DNA from: Streptomyces sp. NRRL F-525
Lineage (GTDB): Bacteria; Actinomycetota; Actinomycetes; Streptomycetales; Streptomycetaceae
Reading direction: 5' to 3'
DNA length: 64,000 nt
Assembly: GCF_000716605.1 (NCBI RefSeq)
Contig: NZ_JNXE01000017.1
Location: 166,391-230,390, forward strand
The notes beneath the pieces are model-generated. The model ran no database searches and had not been told where the DNA came from. It was given only the letters and a program-made list of their open reading frames with translations. The position numbers and the translations under genes are program-made. This document shows, piece by piece, positions 43,786 to 52,740 of the stretch (position 1 is the stretch's first letter; each line of letters opens with the position of its first letter).

Positions 43786-45825
43786 TCAGCCGGTGACGCG
43801 GACCAGGAGGAGCGCCACGTCGTCGTCGGGCTCCGGGCGCAGCGCGTTGAGGAGCATGTCGCTCGTCTGCTCCAGGGGGCGGCGGGAGCTCTGCAACAGC
43901 CGTGTCAGCGCGTGCAGGCCCACGTCGATGTTCTCGCCTCGGTTCTCCACCAGCCCGTCGGAGTAGAGGGCGAGCAACGCGCCTGTGGTGAAGTCGACTT
44001 CGGCGGTTCCGAAGTCCACGCCGCCGACGCCGAGCGGGACTCCGCCGGGGATGTCGAGGAGCTCCGCGTTGCCGTCGGGATGGATCAGCACGGGTGGCAG
44101 ATGCCCGGCGCTGGACAACTCACAGGTGCCGCGCCCGAGGTCGACGACGCCGTACGCGCAGGTCGCGATCGCGTCGCCGAGGGAACCGGTGAGGTCGTCG
44201 AGGTGGTGCAGCAACTCGGCGGGTGGGAGGTCGAGTCGGGCCAGCGCGCGGGTCGCGGTGCTCAACTGGCCCATGATGGCGGCGGCTTGGACGCCCTTGC
44301 CCATCACGTCGCCCACGACGAGCCCGGTACGGCCCGGTCCCAGTGGCAGCACGTCGTACCAGTCGCCGCCGACCTCGCTCAGCGCCGGGAGGTAGCGCGC
44401 CGCGATGTCCAGGCCCTCCTGGCGGGCCGGGGCCGGTGGCAGCAGGCTGCGCTGAAGGGTCAGCGCGGTGGTGCGTTCGCGGCCGTAGAGGCGGGCGTTG
44501 TCGATGCAGATCGCGGCGCGCGCGGCGAGTTCCGTGGCGAGGACGCGGTCCTGTTCGTCGAAGGGGCGCTCGTTGACGGTGCGGTAGAGGCTCAGCGTGC
44601 CGAGGACCTCGCCGCGGGCCATCAACGGGACGGCCAGGTAGGAGTGGACGCCCGCCGTGCGCAGGGTCTGGGCGGCGCGGCCGTCCCGGGCGATGCGGCG
44701 CATCGTCGGCGGGTCGACCCGTTCGACGAGGATCGGGCCGGCCTCGCGGACGCACTGGGTGATGATGCGGTTGGGGCCGTAGGTGGCCAACTCGCCCACC
44801 GGGTCCGCCGCGTGGATCGCGTCGGTCAGGTAACCGGCGGCGACGGCCAGCGCGCGGAACTCGACCTGCGCGTCCTCGGTCACCGGGGTGATCGTGCCGT
44901 CCGTGACGACCGATTCGAGTACGTCGACGGCGGCCAGGTCGGCCACATGCGGGACCGCCACGTCGGCCAACTCCCGCGCGGTCTGCTGGAGGTCCAGGGT
45001 CGTCCCGATCCGCACCCCGGCCTCCGCCACGACGGACAGGTGCTGGCGCGCCTGCGCGACCTCGGCCGCCGCCTGTTCCCGCTCGGTGACGTCCAGGACG
45101 GCCATCGCCAGCCCGAGCACCCGGCCCTGCGCGTCCTCGATGCGGTGGTACGACTCCGAGTACGCCCGGTCCACGACGTCGGCCGCGGTCCGGCCCACGG
45201 TCTGCTGGTCGAGCAGCGGCTTGCCGGTGATCAGCACGTGCCGCATCCGGGCTTCGATGGCCGCGACGTCGAGACCGGGCAGCACCTCACCGACCCGGCG
45301 CCCGACGACCTGCGCCTCCGGTACGCCGTTGATGCGCTCCAGGGCCGGGTTGACCCCGACCCACCGCAGATCGGTGTCGAACACCGCGATGCCCACCGGC
45401 GTCTGCCGCACCAGGCTGTGGGAGAGCGCCAGGTCCCGCTCCACACCCCGTACCGTCGTGGCGTCCGCCGCCAGTCCTAGGAGGTGCGGCTGACCGTGGC
45501 TGTCGCGCAGCCGCATCGTGCGGAACTCCACCAGCCGCTCCGTGCCGTCCCGGTGCAGCAGCGGGAACACCCCCGCCCAGCGGGCACCCGTACCGACCTG
45601 CGCGAACAGCTCGCGCGCCCTGACCCGGTCGTCAGGCGACACCAGCAGCCGGTCCGCGCGCTGGGTCAGCGCCTCCTCGGGGGAGTAGCCGAGCAACTGC
45701 TCCGCCTCGGGACTCCACAGCCCGATGTACCCGCCGGCGTCCAGGACCATCGCCGCGACCCGCAACAGGTCCAGCAGCCCGCCCGGGGCGGCCGGGACAC
45801 CGTCCCCGGCACCGTAAGCGTCCAT
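43786..45825 (-). CDS. Multi-sensor SpoIIE-type phosphatase (PAS-PAS-GAF-PP2C)
   Basis: 679 residues. Two PAS domains (about 15-130 and 135-255), a GAF domain (about 275-430) with the usual SYLAVPLMARGEVLG motif, and a C-terminal SpoIIE/PPM phosphatase with GGDWYDV, GDVMGKG and YSDGLVENR metal-binding segments. The ATG has an AAGGAG site. No RsbW-like kinase domain is attached. Such enzymes couple a sensed signal to anti-sigma antagonists. The neighbours on either side run in the opposite direction. Confidence 0.93.
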   Translation of the reverse strand: MDAYGAGDGVPAAPGGLLDLLRVAAMVLDAGGYIGLWSPEAEQLLGYSPEEALTQRADRLLVSPDDRVRARELFAQVGTGARWAGVFPLLHRDGTERLVEFRTMRLRDSHGQPHLLGLAADATTVRGVERDLALSHSLVRQTPVGIAVFDTDLRWVGVNPALERINGVPEAQVVGRRVGEVLPGLDVAAIEARMRHVLITGKPLLDQQTVGRTAADVVDRAYSESYHRIEDAQGRVLGLAMAVLDVTEREQAAAEVAQARQHLSVVAEAGVRIGTTLDLQQTARELADVAVPHVADLAAVDVLESVVTDGTITPVTEDAQVEFRALAVAAGYLTDAIHAADPVGELATYGPNRIITQCVREAGPILVERVDPPTMRRIARDGRAAQTLRTAGVHSYLAVPLMARGEVLGTLSLYRTVNERPFDEQDRVLATELAARAAICIDNARLYGRERTTALTLQRSLLPPAPARQEGLDIAARYLPALSEVGGDWYDVLPLGPGRTGLVVGDVMGKGVQAAAIMGQLSTATRALARLDLPPAELLHHLDDLTGSLGDAIATCAYGVVDLGRGTCELSSAGHLPPVLIHPDGNAELLDIPGGVPLGVGGVDFGTAEVDFTTGALLALYSDGLVENRGENIDVGLHALTRLLQSSRRPLEQTSDMLLNALRPEPDDDVALLLVRVTG

Positions 45826-46026
45826 CCCAGCCGCTCCTTCCGGCGCGGCACGGCGCCGCCAAGATCCGCACCACGGGTCATCCGATTACGGCACAGCCCG
45901 CCCCGCGGGGCAACACCGCGCGAGGTGAACAGGCGAAGGGGGCCGTATGGAGCACACGCCCGCGCGGACGCCGACGGACCCCCGGATTCTGGTCGTGCCC
46001 CGACCCCACAGCCCCCAGGACACTCC

Positions 46027-47184
46027 ATGCCCCTGCCGCTCCGCCTCGTCTCCCTCCTGGTCGCCACCTGCGTGGGATCCCTCGTCCCCGCCTCGCCCGC
46101 CGCGGCCGACGACCACTCCCTCCAGCGCGGCCTCGACGACCTGGTCGCCGCCCCCGACGGTCCGCCCGGCGTGATCGTCGTCCTCCGCGACGGCGACCAC
46201 CAACGCGTCCTGCGCGCAGGCACCGCCGACATCACCACCGGCCGCCCGCTCGAACCGAACGACCACACCCGGACCGCGAGCACCAGCAAGGCGTTCAGCG
46301 GAGCGGTGGCCCTGAGCCTCGTACGGCAGCACCGGCTCGCCCTCGACGACACGATCGGCGCCCGGCTGCCCCACCAGCCCAAGGCCTGGCGGAAGGTGAC
46401 CCTGCGCCAGCTGCTCCAACACACCAGCGGTCTCCCGGACTTCAGCGAGAGCACCCGCTTCCGCAGCCTCCTCCAGGCCGACCCGCACCATCACTTCGAC
46501 TCGCGGCGCCTGCTCGACTTCGTGGCGGGCGAACCGCTGCGCTTCACGCCGGGCTCGCAGTACCGCTACTCCAACTCCGACAACATCGCCGTAGCGCTGA
46601 TGGCGGAGGCGGCGACCGGCACGCGCTACGAGGACCTGCTGCGCCGGGACGTGTACAAGCCGCTGGGGCTGCGCGACACGAGCCTGCCGCAGGGGTACGA
46701 GATGCCGGAGCCGTACATGCACGGATACGTCGTCGGCGGAGCGTCCGGACCGGAGGACGTCAGCGAGGCGATCGGCATGTCGGGTGTGTGGGCCTCGGGC
46801 GGGATCACCTCCTCGCCCCGCGACCTGACGGCGTTCATCAGTGGCTACGCCGCCGGGGCCCTCACCTCGAAGGCGGTCGTGCGGGAGCAGCGGCACTGGG
46901 TTCCCGGCGCCTCCGAACCGGCCGGGCCCGGCCGCAACAGCGCCGGACTCGCGCTCTTCCGCTACGACACCCGGTGCGGGGTCGTACTCGGACATACCGG
47001 GAACACCCTCGGTTACACACAGTTGATCGCGGCCACCCCCGACGGTCGGCGCTCGCTCACTTTCTCATTGACAACTCAGGTGAACCAGGCGGGGAACCCG
47101 GAACTCCTGGCCAAGGTGCGCGCGGTCGAAGAGGACGCCGTGTGCAGCCTGTTGGGGACATACGGGGCGGAGCGCCACTCCTGA
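46027..47184 (+). CDS. Secreted serine beta-lactamase/D-Ala-D-Ala carboxypeptidase-family hydrolase
   Basis: 385 residues from the ATG at 46027 with a signal peptide (core LVSLLVATCVGSLV, cleavage near 27). The penicillin-binding active site is complete: S85-x-x-K88 (STSK), Y181-S-N183 and an HTG triad (GHTGNT). Class C-type enzymes of this group act as DD-peptidases, esterases or beta-lactamases; which one cannot be told. It faces the ATP-grasp gene convergently. Confidence 0.9.
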   Translation: MPLPLRLVSLLVATCVGSLVPASPAAADDHSLQRGLDDLVAAPDGPPGVIVVLRDGDHQRVLRAGTADITTGRPLEPNDHTRTASTSKAFSGAVALSLVRQHRLALDDTIGARLPHQPKAWRKVTLRQLLQHTSGLPDFSESTRFRSLLQADPHHHFDSRRLLDFVAGEPLRFTPGSQYRYSNSDNIAVALMAEAATGTRYEDLLRRDVYKPLGLRDTSLPQGYEMPEPYMHGYVVGGASGPEDVSEAIGMSGVWASGGITSSPRDLTAFISGYAAGALTSKAVVREQRHWVPGASEPAGPGRNSAGLALFRYDTRCGVVLGHTGNTLGYTQLIAATPDGRRSLTFSLTTQVNQAGNPELLAKVRAVEEDAVCSLLGTYGAERHS

Positions 47185-47227
47185 GCCGGGGCACTCGCCC
47201 CTTCCGCCTCAGGCGAACCGTTACTGC

Positions 47228-48214
47228 TCAACCGACCGCGCTGTCCGACCCGTTGACCAGGCCCTCCCGTTCCGAGGCGGCGGGCAGGGCCAGCCACTCC
47301 GCGATGGTCCGGGCGATCGGCTGGCCGGTCTCCGCCTCGACGAAGCCGAACTGGCCCGACTGGTTGCACTCCAGGAACCACCAGGTGCCGTCGCCGTCCT
47401 CGGCGAAGTCGAAGGCGCCGTAGGCCAGTTCGGCATCGCGCATGTACGTCAGGACGGCCTCGGCGATGCGCGGCGGGACCTCGACGGGGCGCCAGGGCTG
47501 CGCGGAGGCGGCGAAACGGACGTCGACCTCGGCGGGGTCGGCGTCGGGGGCGGTCACCGTACGGGCGGCGAGCATCCGGTCGCCCACCACGGTGAGCCGG
47601 ATGTCCGCGCGCTTGGCGACCCGGCGCTGCAGCAGCGTCGGGCCGAACGCGACGGCGGCGAAGTCGGTGTCCGGCGCGACCCGGCTCGTCGGCACCGCGC
47701 GGGGCGGATCCTGCGGATGGGCGCCGGAGACCGGCTTGACCACCAGGTCCGGGAAGCGCCGCGAGAACTCGCGGGCGGCCTGCGGGAACGTGGTGATCAG
47801 GGTGGCCGGCACGGGCAGGCCGCTGTGCTGGGCGTGGCGCAGCTGCCAGGGCTTGTGCCGGGCGCGGCGGGACGCGTCGGGGTGGTTCATCCAGCGGGCG
47901 CCGGAGCCGCGGAGCATGCCGTAGAGCGCCTGGGAGGCCTCCTCGGTCAGCCACGCGGAGGGCTGGGGCGCGCGGGTCGCCGGAGTGCCCGGTCTGCGCA
48001 CCCAGATGGACCGGAGTCCGCTCACGCTCACCAGCCGCCCCCCGGCGGACAGATGACCGCGGAAGGCTCCGTGCACGTACTCCCCGGACAGCGCGACCCC
48101 GCCGGTGAGGTCGGCGGGATCGATCCGGACCACGGGGACGCCGGACGCGTGGAGGTGGACCACCACCATGTCCGCTGTGACGTCCTCTTCGCAGGTAAGG
48201 ACCAGGACGGTCAT
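47228..48214 (-). CDS. tgmB: ATP-grasp ribosomal peptide maturase (graspetide ligase)
   Basis: 328 residues. The N-terminal pre-ATP-grasp part has the typical VLVLTCEEDVTADMVVVHL start and IWVRRPGTP; the ATP-grasp domain carries DLVVKPVSG (ATP-binding Lys) and the metal site YGAFDFAEDG with FLECNQSGQFGFVE. This is the MvdD/TgmB family, which forms omega-ester or amide links between Thr/Ser/Lys and Asp/Glu side chains of a peptide. It begins 16 bases after the precursor gene. The usual third gene, a peptide-carboxyl methyltransferase, is not found on either side. Confidence 0.9.
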   Translation of the reverse strand: MTVLVLTCEEDVTADMVVVHLHASGVPVVRIDPADLTGGVALSGEYVHGAFRGHLSAGGRLVSVSGLRSIWVRRPGTPATRAPQPSAWLTEEASQALYGMLRGSGARWMNHPDASRRARHKPWQLRHAQHSGLPVPATLITTFPQAAREFSRRFPDLVVKPVSGAHPQDPPRAVPTSRVAPDTDFAAVAFGPTLLQRRVAKRADIRLTVVGDRMLAARTVTAPDADPAEVDVRFAASAQPWRPVEVPPRIAEAVLTYMRDAELAYGAFDFAEDGDGTWWFLECNQSGQFGFVEAETGQPIARTIAEWLALPAASEREGLVNGSDSAVG

Positions 48215-48230
48215 TTTCGTCGTTCCGTGT

Positions 48231-48422
48231 TCAGTCGTCGAAGTGAGTCTTCGATCCCGCGGTGGACGTAGTGGTCCCCAGTTCTCTCAGCAGAGCGAGA
48301 TCATGGGCGGCGACCCGTCCGTCGGCGAGCACGTTCAACTGCAGTCCGGAGTCGTAGCTGTACGGAGCGGTGAGCTCCAACTGTGCTGCCGGGCGAGCGT
48401 AGTTGAGCGCGAACGGTTGCAT
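48231..48422 (-). CDS. tgmA: Graspetide (ATP-grasp-modified RiPP) precursor peptide
   Basis: 63 residues. The leader has the family's conserved PFALNYARP (3-11) and PYSYDSGLQLNV...ADGR (20-36) motifs recognised by the ATP-grasp enzyme. The C-terminal core LRELGTTTSTAGSKTHFDD is rich in Thr/Ser donors (50-54, 57, 59) and ends with Asp62-Asp63 as likely acceptors, so one or two ester links near the end are possible. A GAGGGAG ribosome site precedes the ATG. It is directly upstream of the ligase gene. Confidence 0.88.
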   Translation of the reverse strand: MQPFALNYARPAAQLELTAPYSYDSGLQLNVLADGRVAAHDLALLRELGTTTSTAGSKTHFDD

Positions 48423-48538
48423 CGTCTCTCCCTCGTCGGTACTGCCTCGTGCAAGCGGTGGCCACCCTGCGAGGTCGCTTGGCCCGCTGACTTCCGTCTG
48501 CTTCCAGAGACTTATACGAATCGAACGAGTGAATGGTT

Positions 48539-48566
48539 TCCTTACTCTGCGTAGTCAAAGTAAGGA
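48539..48566. promoter_or_regulatory. 8-bp-arm inverted repeat between YkvA and graspetide precursor genes
   Basis: TCCTTACT (48539-48546) and AGTAAGGA (48559-48566) are perfect arms with a 12-bp spacer, 20 bp after the YkvA-like stop on the minus strand and about 120 bp upstream of the precursor. It may be a weak terminator or an operator of the RiPP promoter. Confidence 0.4.
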
Positions 48567-48586
48567 GCGCGCCACGCGTACCGGGG

Positions 48587-48883
48587 TCAGTCGAGCTCGC
48601 CCGGCAGCCCCTTCTCCTGCTCCCCGAGGGAGTTGCGCATCGTGCGAAGAGCGAGGAGGAGGACGGCGATGTCGTCCAGATACACGGGATCGGGCATCAG
48701 GTCGGTGGGCAGCACGAAGTAGAGGACGGCACCCCAGAAAACCCATTTGGGGCCGGTCGGAAGCCCTGCGCGCTTCATCGAGCGCCGGGTACGGACGAGC
48801 CGCACGAACACTCCGACGGCCACGGCGAGCAGCATCACCGCGAGCACCGCGACGATGACGATCACGGTCGTGGTCGAGTCCAC
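48587..48883 (-). CDS. YkvA/DUF1232-family membrane protein
   Basis: 98 residues. One N-terminal helix (about 5-30) and the DUF1232 core YFVLPTDLMPDPVYLDDIAVLLLALRTM with its conserved Pro-Asp pairs. Members are small inner-membrane proteins of unknown function. It is upstream of the graspetide genes in the same direction but is separated by an inverted repeat, so it is probably a separate unit. Confidence 0.88.
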   Translation of the reverse strand: MDSTTTVIVIVAVLAVMLLAVAVGVFVRLVRTRRSMKRAGLPTGPKWVFWGAVLYFVLPTDLMPDPVYLDDIAVLLLALRTMRNSLGEQEKGLPGELD

Positions 48884-49005
48884 TGGCGCCCCTTTTCCCG
48901 GTCCGGCCGCACGGCATGTGCCCTATCCGGATGCCCTGTTACGGCCCCGGTATGGCCGACGAGGGGAACATCACACCCGAACGCCTCGAAGAGCCTTGAC
49001 AGCCG

Positions 49006-49033
49006 TTGACCCCTTGTCAGGCGCTGGTACGTT
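49006..49033 (+). promoter_or_regulatory. Candidate promoter of the AraC-family gene (leaderless)
   Basis: TTGACC (49006-49011) and TACGTT (49028-49033) are separated by 16 bp and end six bases before the GTG start, so the transcript would begin at or near the start codon. Confidence 0.5.
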
Positions 49034-49039
49034 TTCACC

Positions 49040-49837
49040 GTGAGCGCGATCAACGGCCCTGGAACCCACGTACGGATCGGCCTCGACGCCCCACCACGCG
49101 TGGCCAGTCTGGGGGTCGGCGTGCACGGCACGGTGAGCCCGCGCGACGTGTTCCGGCTGCCCGACCTCTGGCAGCTCCATCTGTACGCCTACGAGGCCGA
49201 GTTGACCGTCGACGGCGTGGCGCACGAGATCAGGCCCGGCCATGTGAGCCTGGTGCCGCCCGGCGCACTGGTGCGGTTCCACTACCGGGGCCGCTCGGAG
49301 CATCTCTTCGCCCACCTGGAACTCCCGTCCGCCGGTGAGCGGTTGACCGTGCCCGTGATGCAGGACGCCGGTACGCAGACGCCCGTGCTGACCGACCTGA
49401 TGCGGCGTGCGGTCGCGGCGGCGCCGCGCAACTCCGCACGCGCGGCAGCGGAGTTGTGGACGGTGCTGTGGCGCGTGGCAGACCTGGCGACCCCGGAGGC
49501 GGGCGGAACCACCGGCCCCCACCCGGCGTTCGCCCTCGCGGTGGCCCACATCGAGTCGAACCTGGCGGCCCAACTCACCGTCCCCGACGTCGCCCACGCG
49601 GCCGGCGTCTCGCACAACCACCTCATCCGCCTGTTCCGAGCCGAGACCGGCACCACGGTCGTCGCCTACCTCCGGCACCGCCGCATGGAACGCGCCCGGC
49701 ACCTGCTGCGCGAGTCGACCCTGTCCATCCCGGCGATCGCGGCCGCCGTCGGCATCGGCGACCTCCAGGCCTTCAACAAGGCGTGCCGACGCGAACTGGG
49801 GGCTTCCCCCAGGGCAGTTCGCGCCGGTGCCTCGTGA
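49040..49837 (+). CDS. AraC-family transcriptional regulator
   Basis: 265 residues: an N-terminal cupin-like sensor (VSLVPPGALVRFHYRG) and a C-terminal AraC HTH pair (VPDVAHAAGVSHNHLIRLFRAETG and IPAIAAAVGIGDLQAFNKACRRELG). No ribosome site is visible, in line with the leaderless promoter. It ends one base before the convergent alpha-L-fucosidase gene; since AraC proteins often control nearby sugar genes, control of that fucosidase is a reasonable guess. Confidence 0.92.
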   Translation: MSAINGPGTHVRIGLDAPPRVASLGVGVHGTVSPRDVFRLPDLWQLHLYAYEAELTVDGVAHEIRPGHVSLVPPGALVRFHYRGRSEHLFAHLELPSAGERLTVPVMQDAGTQTPVLTDLMRRAVAAAPRNSARAAAELWTVLWRVADLATPEAGGTTGPHPAFALAVAHIESNLAAQLTVPDVAHAAGVSHNHLIRLFRAETGTTVVAYLRHRRMERARHLLRESTLSIPAIAAAVGIGDLQAFNKACRRELGASPRAVRAGAS

Positions 49838-49838
49838 G

Positions 49839-51110
49839 TCAGTCCCGACCCGCACCCCTGTAGAGGTCCAACTCCCCGTCCAGCTCGACCGCCAGGACCG
49901 TCGCCGACTCATCCACGTCGGCCGCACCCGGGGCGTCGATCCACGTCACGCCAGGCACGTCACCGAGGCCGCCGATGACGTCGTGGCCGAGCTCGGCGCC
50001 GGTACCGAGGACGGTGACCCGCTTGACGGGCGTACGCAGCCCGCGCACCGACACCGACTCGCGCGGCGGATCGAAGCACACCAGGTACAGCGTGCGGCGG
50101 TCGGCGGAGAGGGTGCTGGGGCCGTAGTGGTGCCCGGCGGGCAGACCGGCGACCGTGCCGTAGACCGCCTCGGAGTGCCGGGCGATCCACGCGCCGAGCC
50201 CCTCAAGTCGCTCCGTCTGTGCGGGCGTTATCGTCCCGTCCTCCCTCGGGCCGACGTCGAGGAGGAGATTTCCGCCCATCCCGATCGTCTCCGTGAAGTA
50301 ACGCACCAGCTGGCGCACCGACTTGTGGTGCTCGTCCCCGTGCTGGAAACCCCACGAGTCGTTGACCGTCAGGCACAACTCCCAAGGTCCGTCGGGTGCT
50401 TGCAGTGGCACCCCCTGCTCGGGCGTCGCGTAGTCGCCGTGGCTGAGCATGCGGGCGTTGAGGACGGTGTCGGGGTTCCCGGCGAGGATCAGCTCCGCCA
50501 ACTCCCGCATGCCCCACTGCTCTTCGCTGCGCTCCCACTCGCCGTCGAACCACAACAGATCGGGCCGGAAGCGGTCGACCAGCTCGCCGACCTGGCCGTC
50601 GCGGTAGGCGAGGTAGCGCGCCCAGGCGGCCGGGTCCTCGTGGCCGGGCTGTGCGGAGGCGTACGGGTTGGTGCGGATCTCCTCGTCGGGCGGCTGGGGG
50701 TGCGCCGTGCTGGCGTAGTCGGGGTGGTTCCAGTCCGAATGGGAGTAGTACAGGCCGACGTTGAGCCCCTCTTCGCGCAGCGCCTCCGCGTATGGCCCGA
50801 TCAGGTCGCGGCCCGCCGGGGTGTGGCGGACCACGTCCAGGTCACCGTGGGCCGTGTCCCACAGGGCCACACCGTCGTGGTGGCGGGCGGTCAGCACCGC
50901 GTACTTGGCACCCGCCCGCGCGAACAGCCGTGCCCAGGACCGCGGTTCGTACCGTGTGGCGGTGAATCCGTCGAGCTGGCGCATGTACTGGTCGTGCGGG
51001 ACCTGGCCCGAGTAGAACGACCAGGACTCCGGCACACCGTCGACGGCGTAGATCCCGTAATGGACGAAGATGCCCAACTTGGCATCGCGGAACCAGGGTT
51101 GCATCGGCAT
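49839..51110 (-). CDS. GH29 alpha-L-fucosidase, cytosolic
   Basis: 423 residues. GH29 features: WFRDAKLGIFVHYGIYAV at the start, TARHHDGVALW, and LWFDGEWE with the aspartate nucleophile; the C-terminal part has a small beta-sandwich domain. No signal peptide, so it hydrolyses imported fucosides. There is no fucose transporter or dehydrogenase gene next to it. Confidence 0.92.
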   Translation of the reverse strand: MPMQPWFRDAKLGIFVHYGIYAVDGVPESWSFYSGQVPHDQYMRQLDGFTATRYEPRSWARLFARAGAKYAVLTARHHDGVALWDTAHGDLDVVRHTPAGRDLIGPYAEALREEGLNVGLYYSHSDWNHPDYASTAHPQPPDEEIRTNPYASAQPGHEDPAAWARYLAYRDGQVGELVDRFRPDLLWFDGEWERSEEQWGMRELAELILAGNPDTVLNARMLSHGDYATPEQGVPLQAPDGPWELCLTVNDSWGFQHGDEHHKSVRQLVRYFTETIGMGGNLLLDVGPREDGTITPAQTERLEGLGAWIARHSEAVYGTVAGLPAGHHYGPSTLSADRRTLYLVCFDPPRESVSVRGLRTPVKRVTVLGTGAELGHDVIGGLGDVPGVTWIDAPGAADVDESATVLAVELDGELDLYRGAGRD

Positions 51111-51272
51111 GCCGCCAAGTTAGGACGGCGGGTGCGGGGGGCGCGTGGGCGGTGATCACCACTGGTGGTCGATTCTCACCATCGGCGTTGCGCTGCGTAG
51201 GTCTTCGGTGCGACCGAGGGGCCAGGAGGTCATCTGCGTGACGACGTTTGCCTCGGCCCCGAGGTCGACCGT

Positions 51273-52466
51273 CTACCGCTCCTCGGCCGAGCGATCACCG
51301 TCACTCGGCGGATCGGCGTGGTCGCTGTCGGTCGGCGGTGCGGCCGGGCGCAGTGCCTTCGTCGCGTCCCTCAGTCGACCGAACGTCCGCTGGAACGGGG
51401 ACCCGCCCGGCTGGGACGGCGCCCCGGGCACGACGGCACCGGCGGAGTCGCGCAGCGCGGCCAGTGCCTCGTTGGCCCGGTCCGCGGACTCCCGGTACAG
51501 GTCCCGGGACTTCGTCATCGCTTCGAGCGCCTCGGCGTACATGGCCACGAGCCTGCGCTCGCGGGCCAGTTCCTCCTCCATCGTCATCAGCTTCCACTGC
51601 TCGCGCAGTGCGGTGACGGCCTCCTGGCCGCCGTCCGGCAGGGGGCGCGCGGAGGCGGCGTAGCGGCAGAGGACGTCCACGAGTTCGGTGGGTTCGGAGC
51701 CGTCGAGGAAGACGCTGCGCACCGAGAACTCGCGCACGTCGTAGGAGGGGGCCACCGGACTGGTCGGCAGGATCACGGCACCGCCGCGCGGCACCTGGAA
51801 GTCGAACTCGCGCAGCAACGCCCAGTTGACGGACCGTAGTTGGTCGGGTGTGGCCCGGTGTTCCACCACGCAGTGCCGGAGGCTCGCGGGCAGCAGCCGG
51901 GCCAGGGGCTTCCGGCCGTGCGCGTCCGGGGTCATCGCCTCGTGCACGACGACGTGGATGCTCCAGCCGTCCTGCGCGCAGCCACGGAACAGCCGCCGCA
52001 GCTCCTTCTCGTCGGACGGCAGCGGATTGACCTGTCCGAAGCGCAGCCCCGGAACCGCCACATGGTCCCAGCCGGCATCCGCGTCCTCGGGCCAGAACAT
52101 GGTCGCGGGGGAGGGCCACCGGGGATCCCAGACCCGCTCGGCCTCCGCGACCAGGAGCCACTCCCGTTCCTCGGCCGCGACGGAGGCGGCAGCGGCCGAA
52201 CCCGGTTCCGGAGCGGGCGGGAACGTCAGGCGCGCCCGCACGGTCACCGTCCCCTCCACGCGCCACCTGGCCTCGAAGACCCGCTCGCGCGGATTCTCGT
52301 GCTGGTCCTCGTCGGGTTCCAGGTGGTCGTCGATGACCTCGCGGTCCTTGAGCCGTTGCAGCTGTCGCCGTACGACGTCCGCGGCGTCGGCGGACCCGAC
52401 GTGGCGGCCGCGAGCCAGCCACACCGTGTGGGGGATCGTGGGCGAAGCTGTGGAGGAGTTCGACAT
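51273..52466 (-). CDS. Hypothetical protein with C-terminal coiled coil
   Basis: 397 residues, no signal peptide or membrane segment. The N-terminal two thirds look like a mixed alpha/beta domain without recognised motifs; residues about 305-350 (EELARERRLVAMYAEALEAM and following) are predicted coiled coil, and the last 50 residues are Pro/Asp-rich and disordered. I do not recognise a family. It stands alone with an unusual acidic C-terminus. Confidence 0.7.
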   Translation of the reverse strand: MSNSSTASPTIPHTVWLARGRHVGSADAADVVRRQLQRLKDREVIDDHLEPDEDQHENPRERVFEARWRVEGTVTVRARLTFPPAPEPGSAAAASVAAEEREWLLVAEAERVWDPRWPSPATMFWPEDADAGWDHVAVPGLRFGQVNPLPSDEKELRRLFRGCAQDGWSIHVVVHEAMTPDAHGRKPLARLLPASLRHCVVEHRATPDQLRSVNWALLREFDFQVPRGGAVILPTSPVAPSYDVREFSVRSVFLDGSEPTELVDVLCRYAASARPLPDGGQEAVTALREQWKLMTMEEELARERRLVAMYAEALEAMTKSRDLYRESADRANEALAALRDSAGAVVPGAPSQPGGSPFQRTFGRLRDATKALRPAAPPTDSDHADPPSDGDRSAEER

Positions 52467-52740
52467 AGGCCAATCTGCGGGCGGGGGCGGTGCTGACCCA
52501 CCAGTATCACCGTCGGAGATCTTGGCGGGTCAAGCGGGGGGTCGAGCAGGGGTCGTGGAGTCTCGTATGCCCGTTTTTCCAGGGATACCGCGCGAGCTTA
52601 CGCGCGGGGTGTGATCCGTTCACTCCGGGCGGCCGGGTTTCACGCGTGCCTCTGACGTGGACCTGTCCGCAGAATGGTGGAGCGGACGGGACCCGCCCAC
52701 CATCCGCTCGGGGCGGGTCCCTTCCGTGTGCCGCCGGGTC
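52467..52740. other. 274-bp intergenic stretch with a strong terminator
   Basis: No gene is seen. A hairpin at 52688-52721 ends the Cys-rich gene on the minus strand; the rest should hold the promoter of the coiled-coil protein gene. Confidence 0.55.
52688..52721 (-). terminator. Terminator of the Cys-rich protein gene
   Basis: A perfect 11-bp stem (GGGACCCGCCC at 52688-52698 with GGGCGGGTCCC at 52711-52721) and a 12-base loop, 20 bases past the stop. Confidence 0.85.

Noticed and set aside
45484..46026. 181-residue extension of the serine hydrolase
   Set aside because: It is antisense to the phosphatase gene and would bury the signal peptide; the ATG at 46027 is the natural start.
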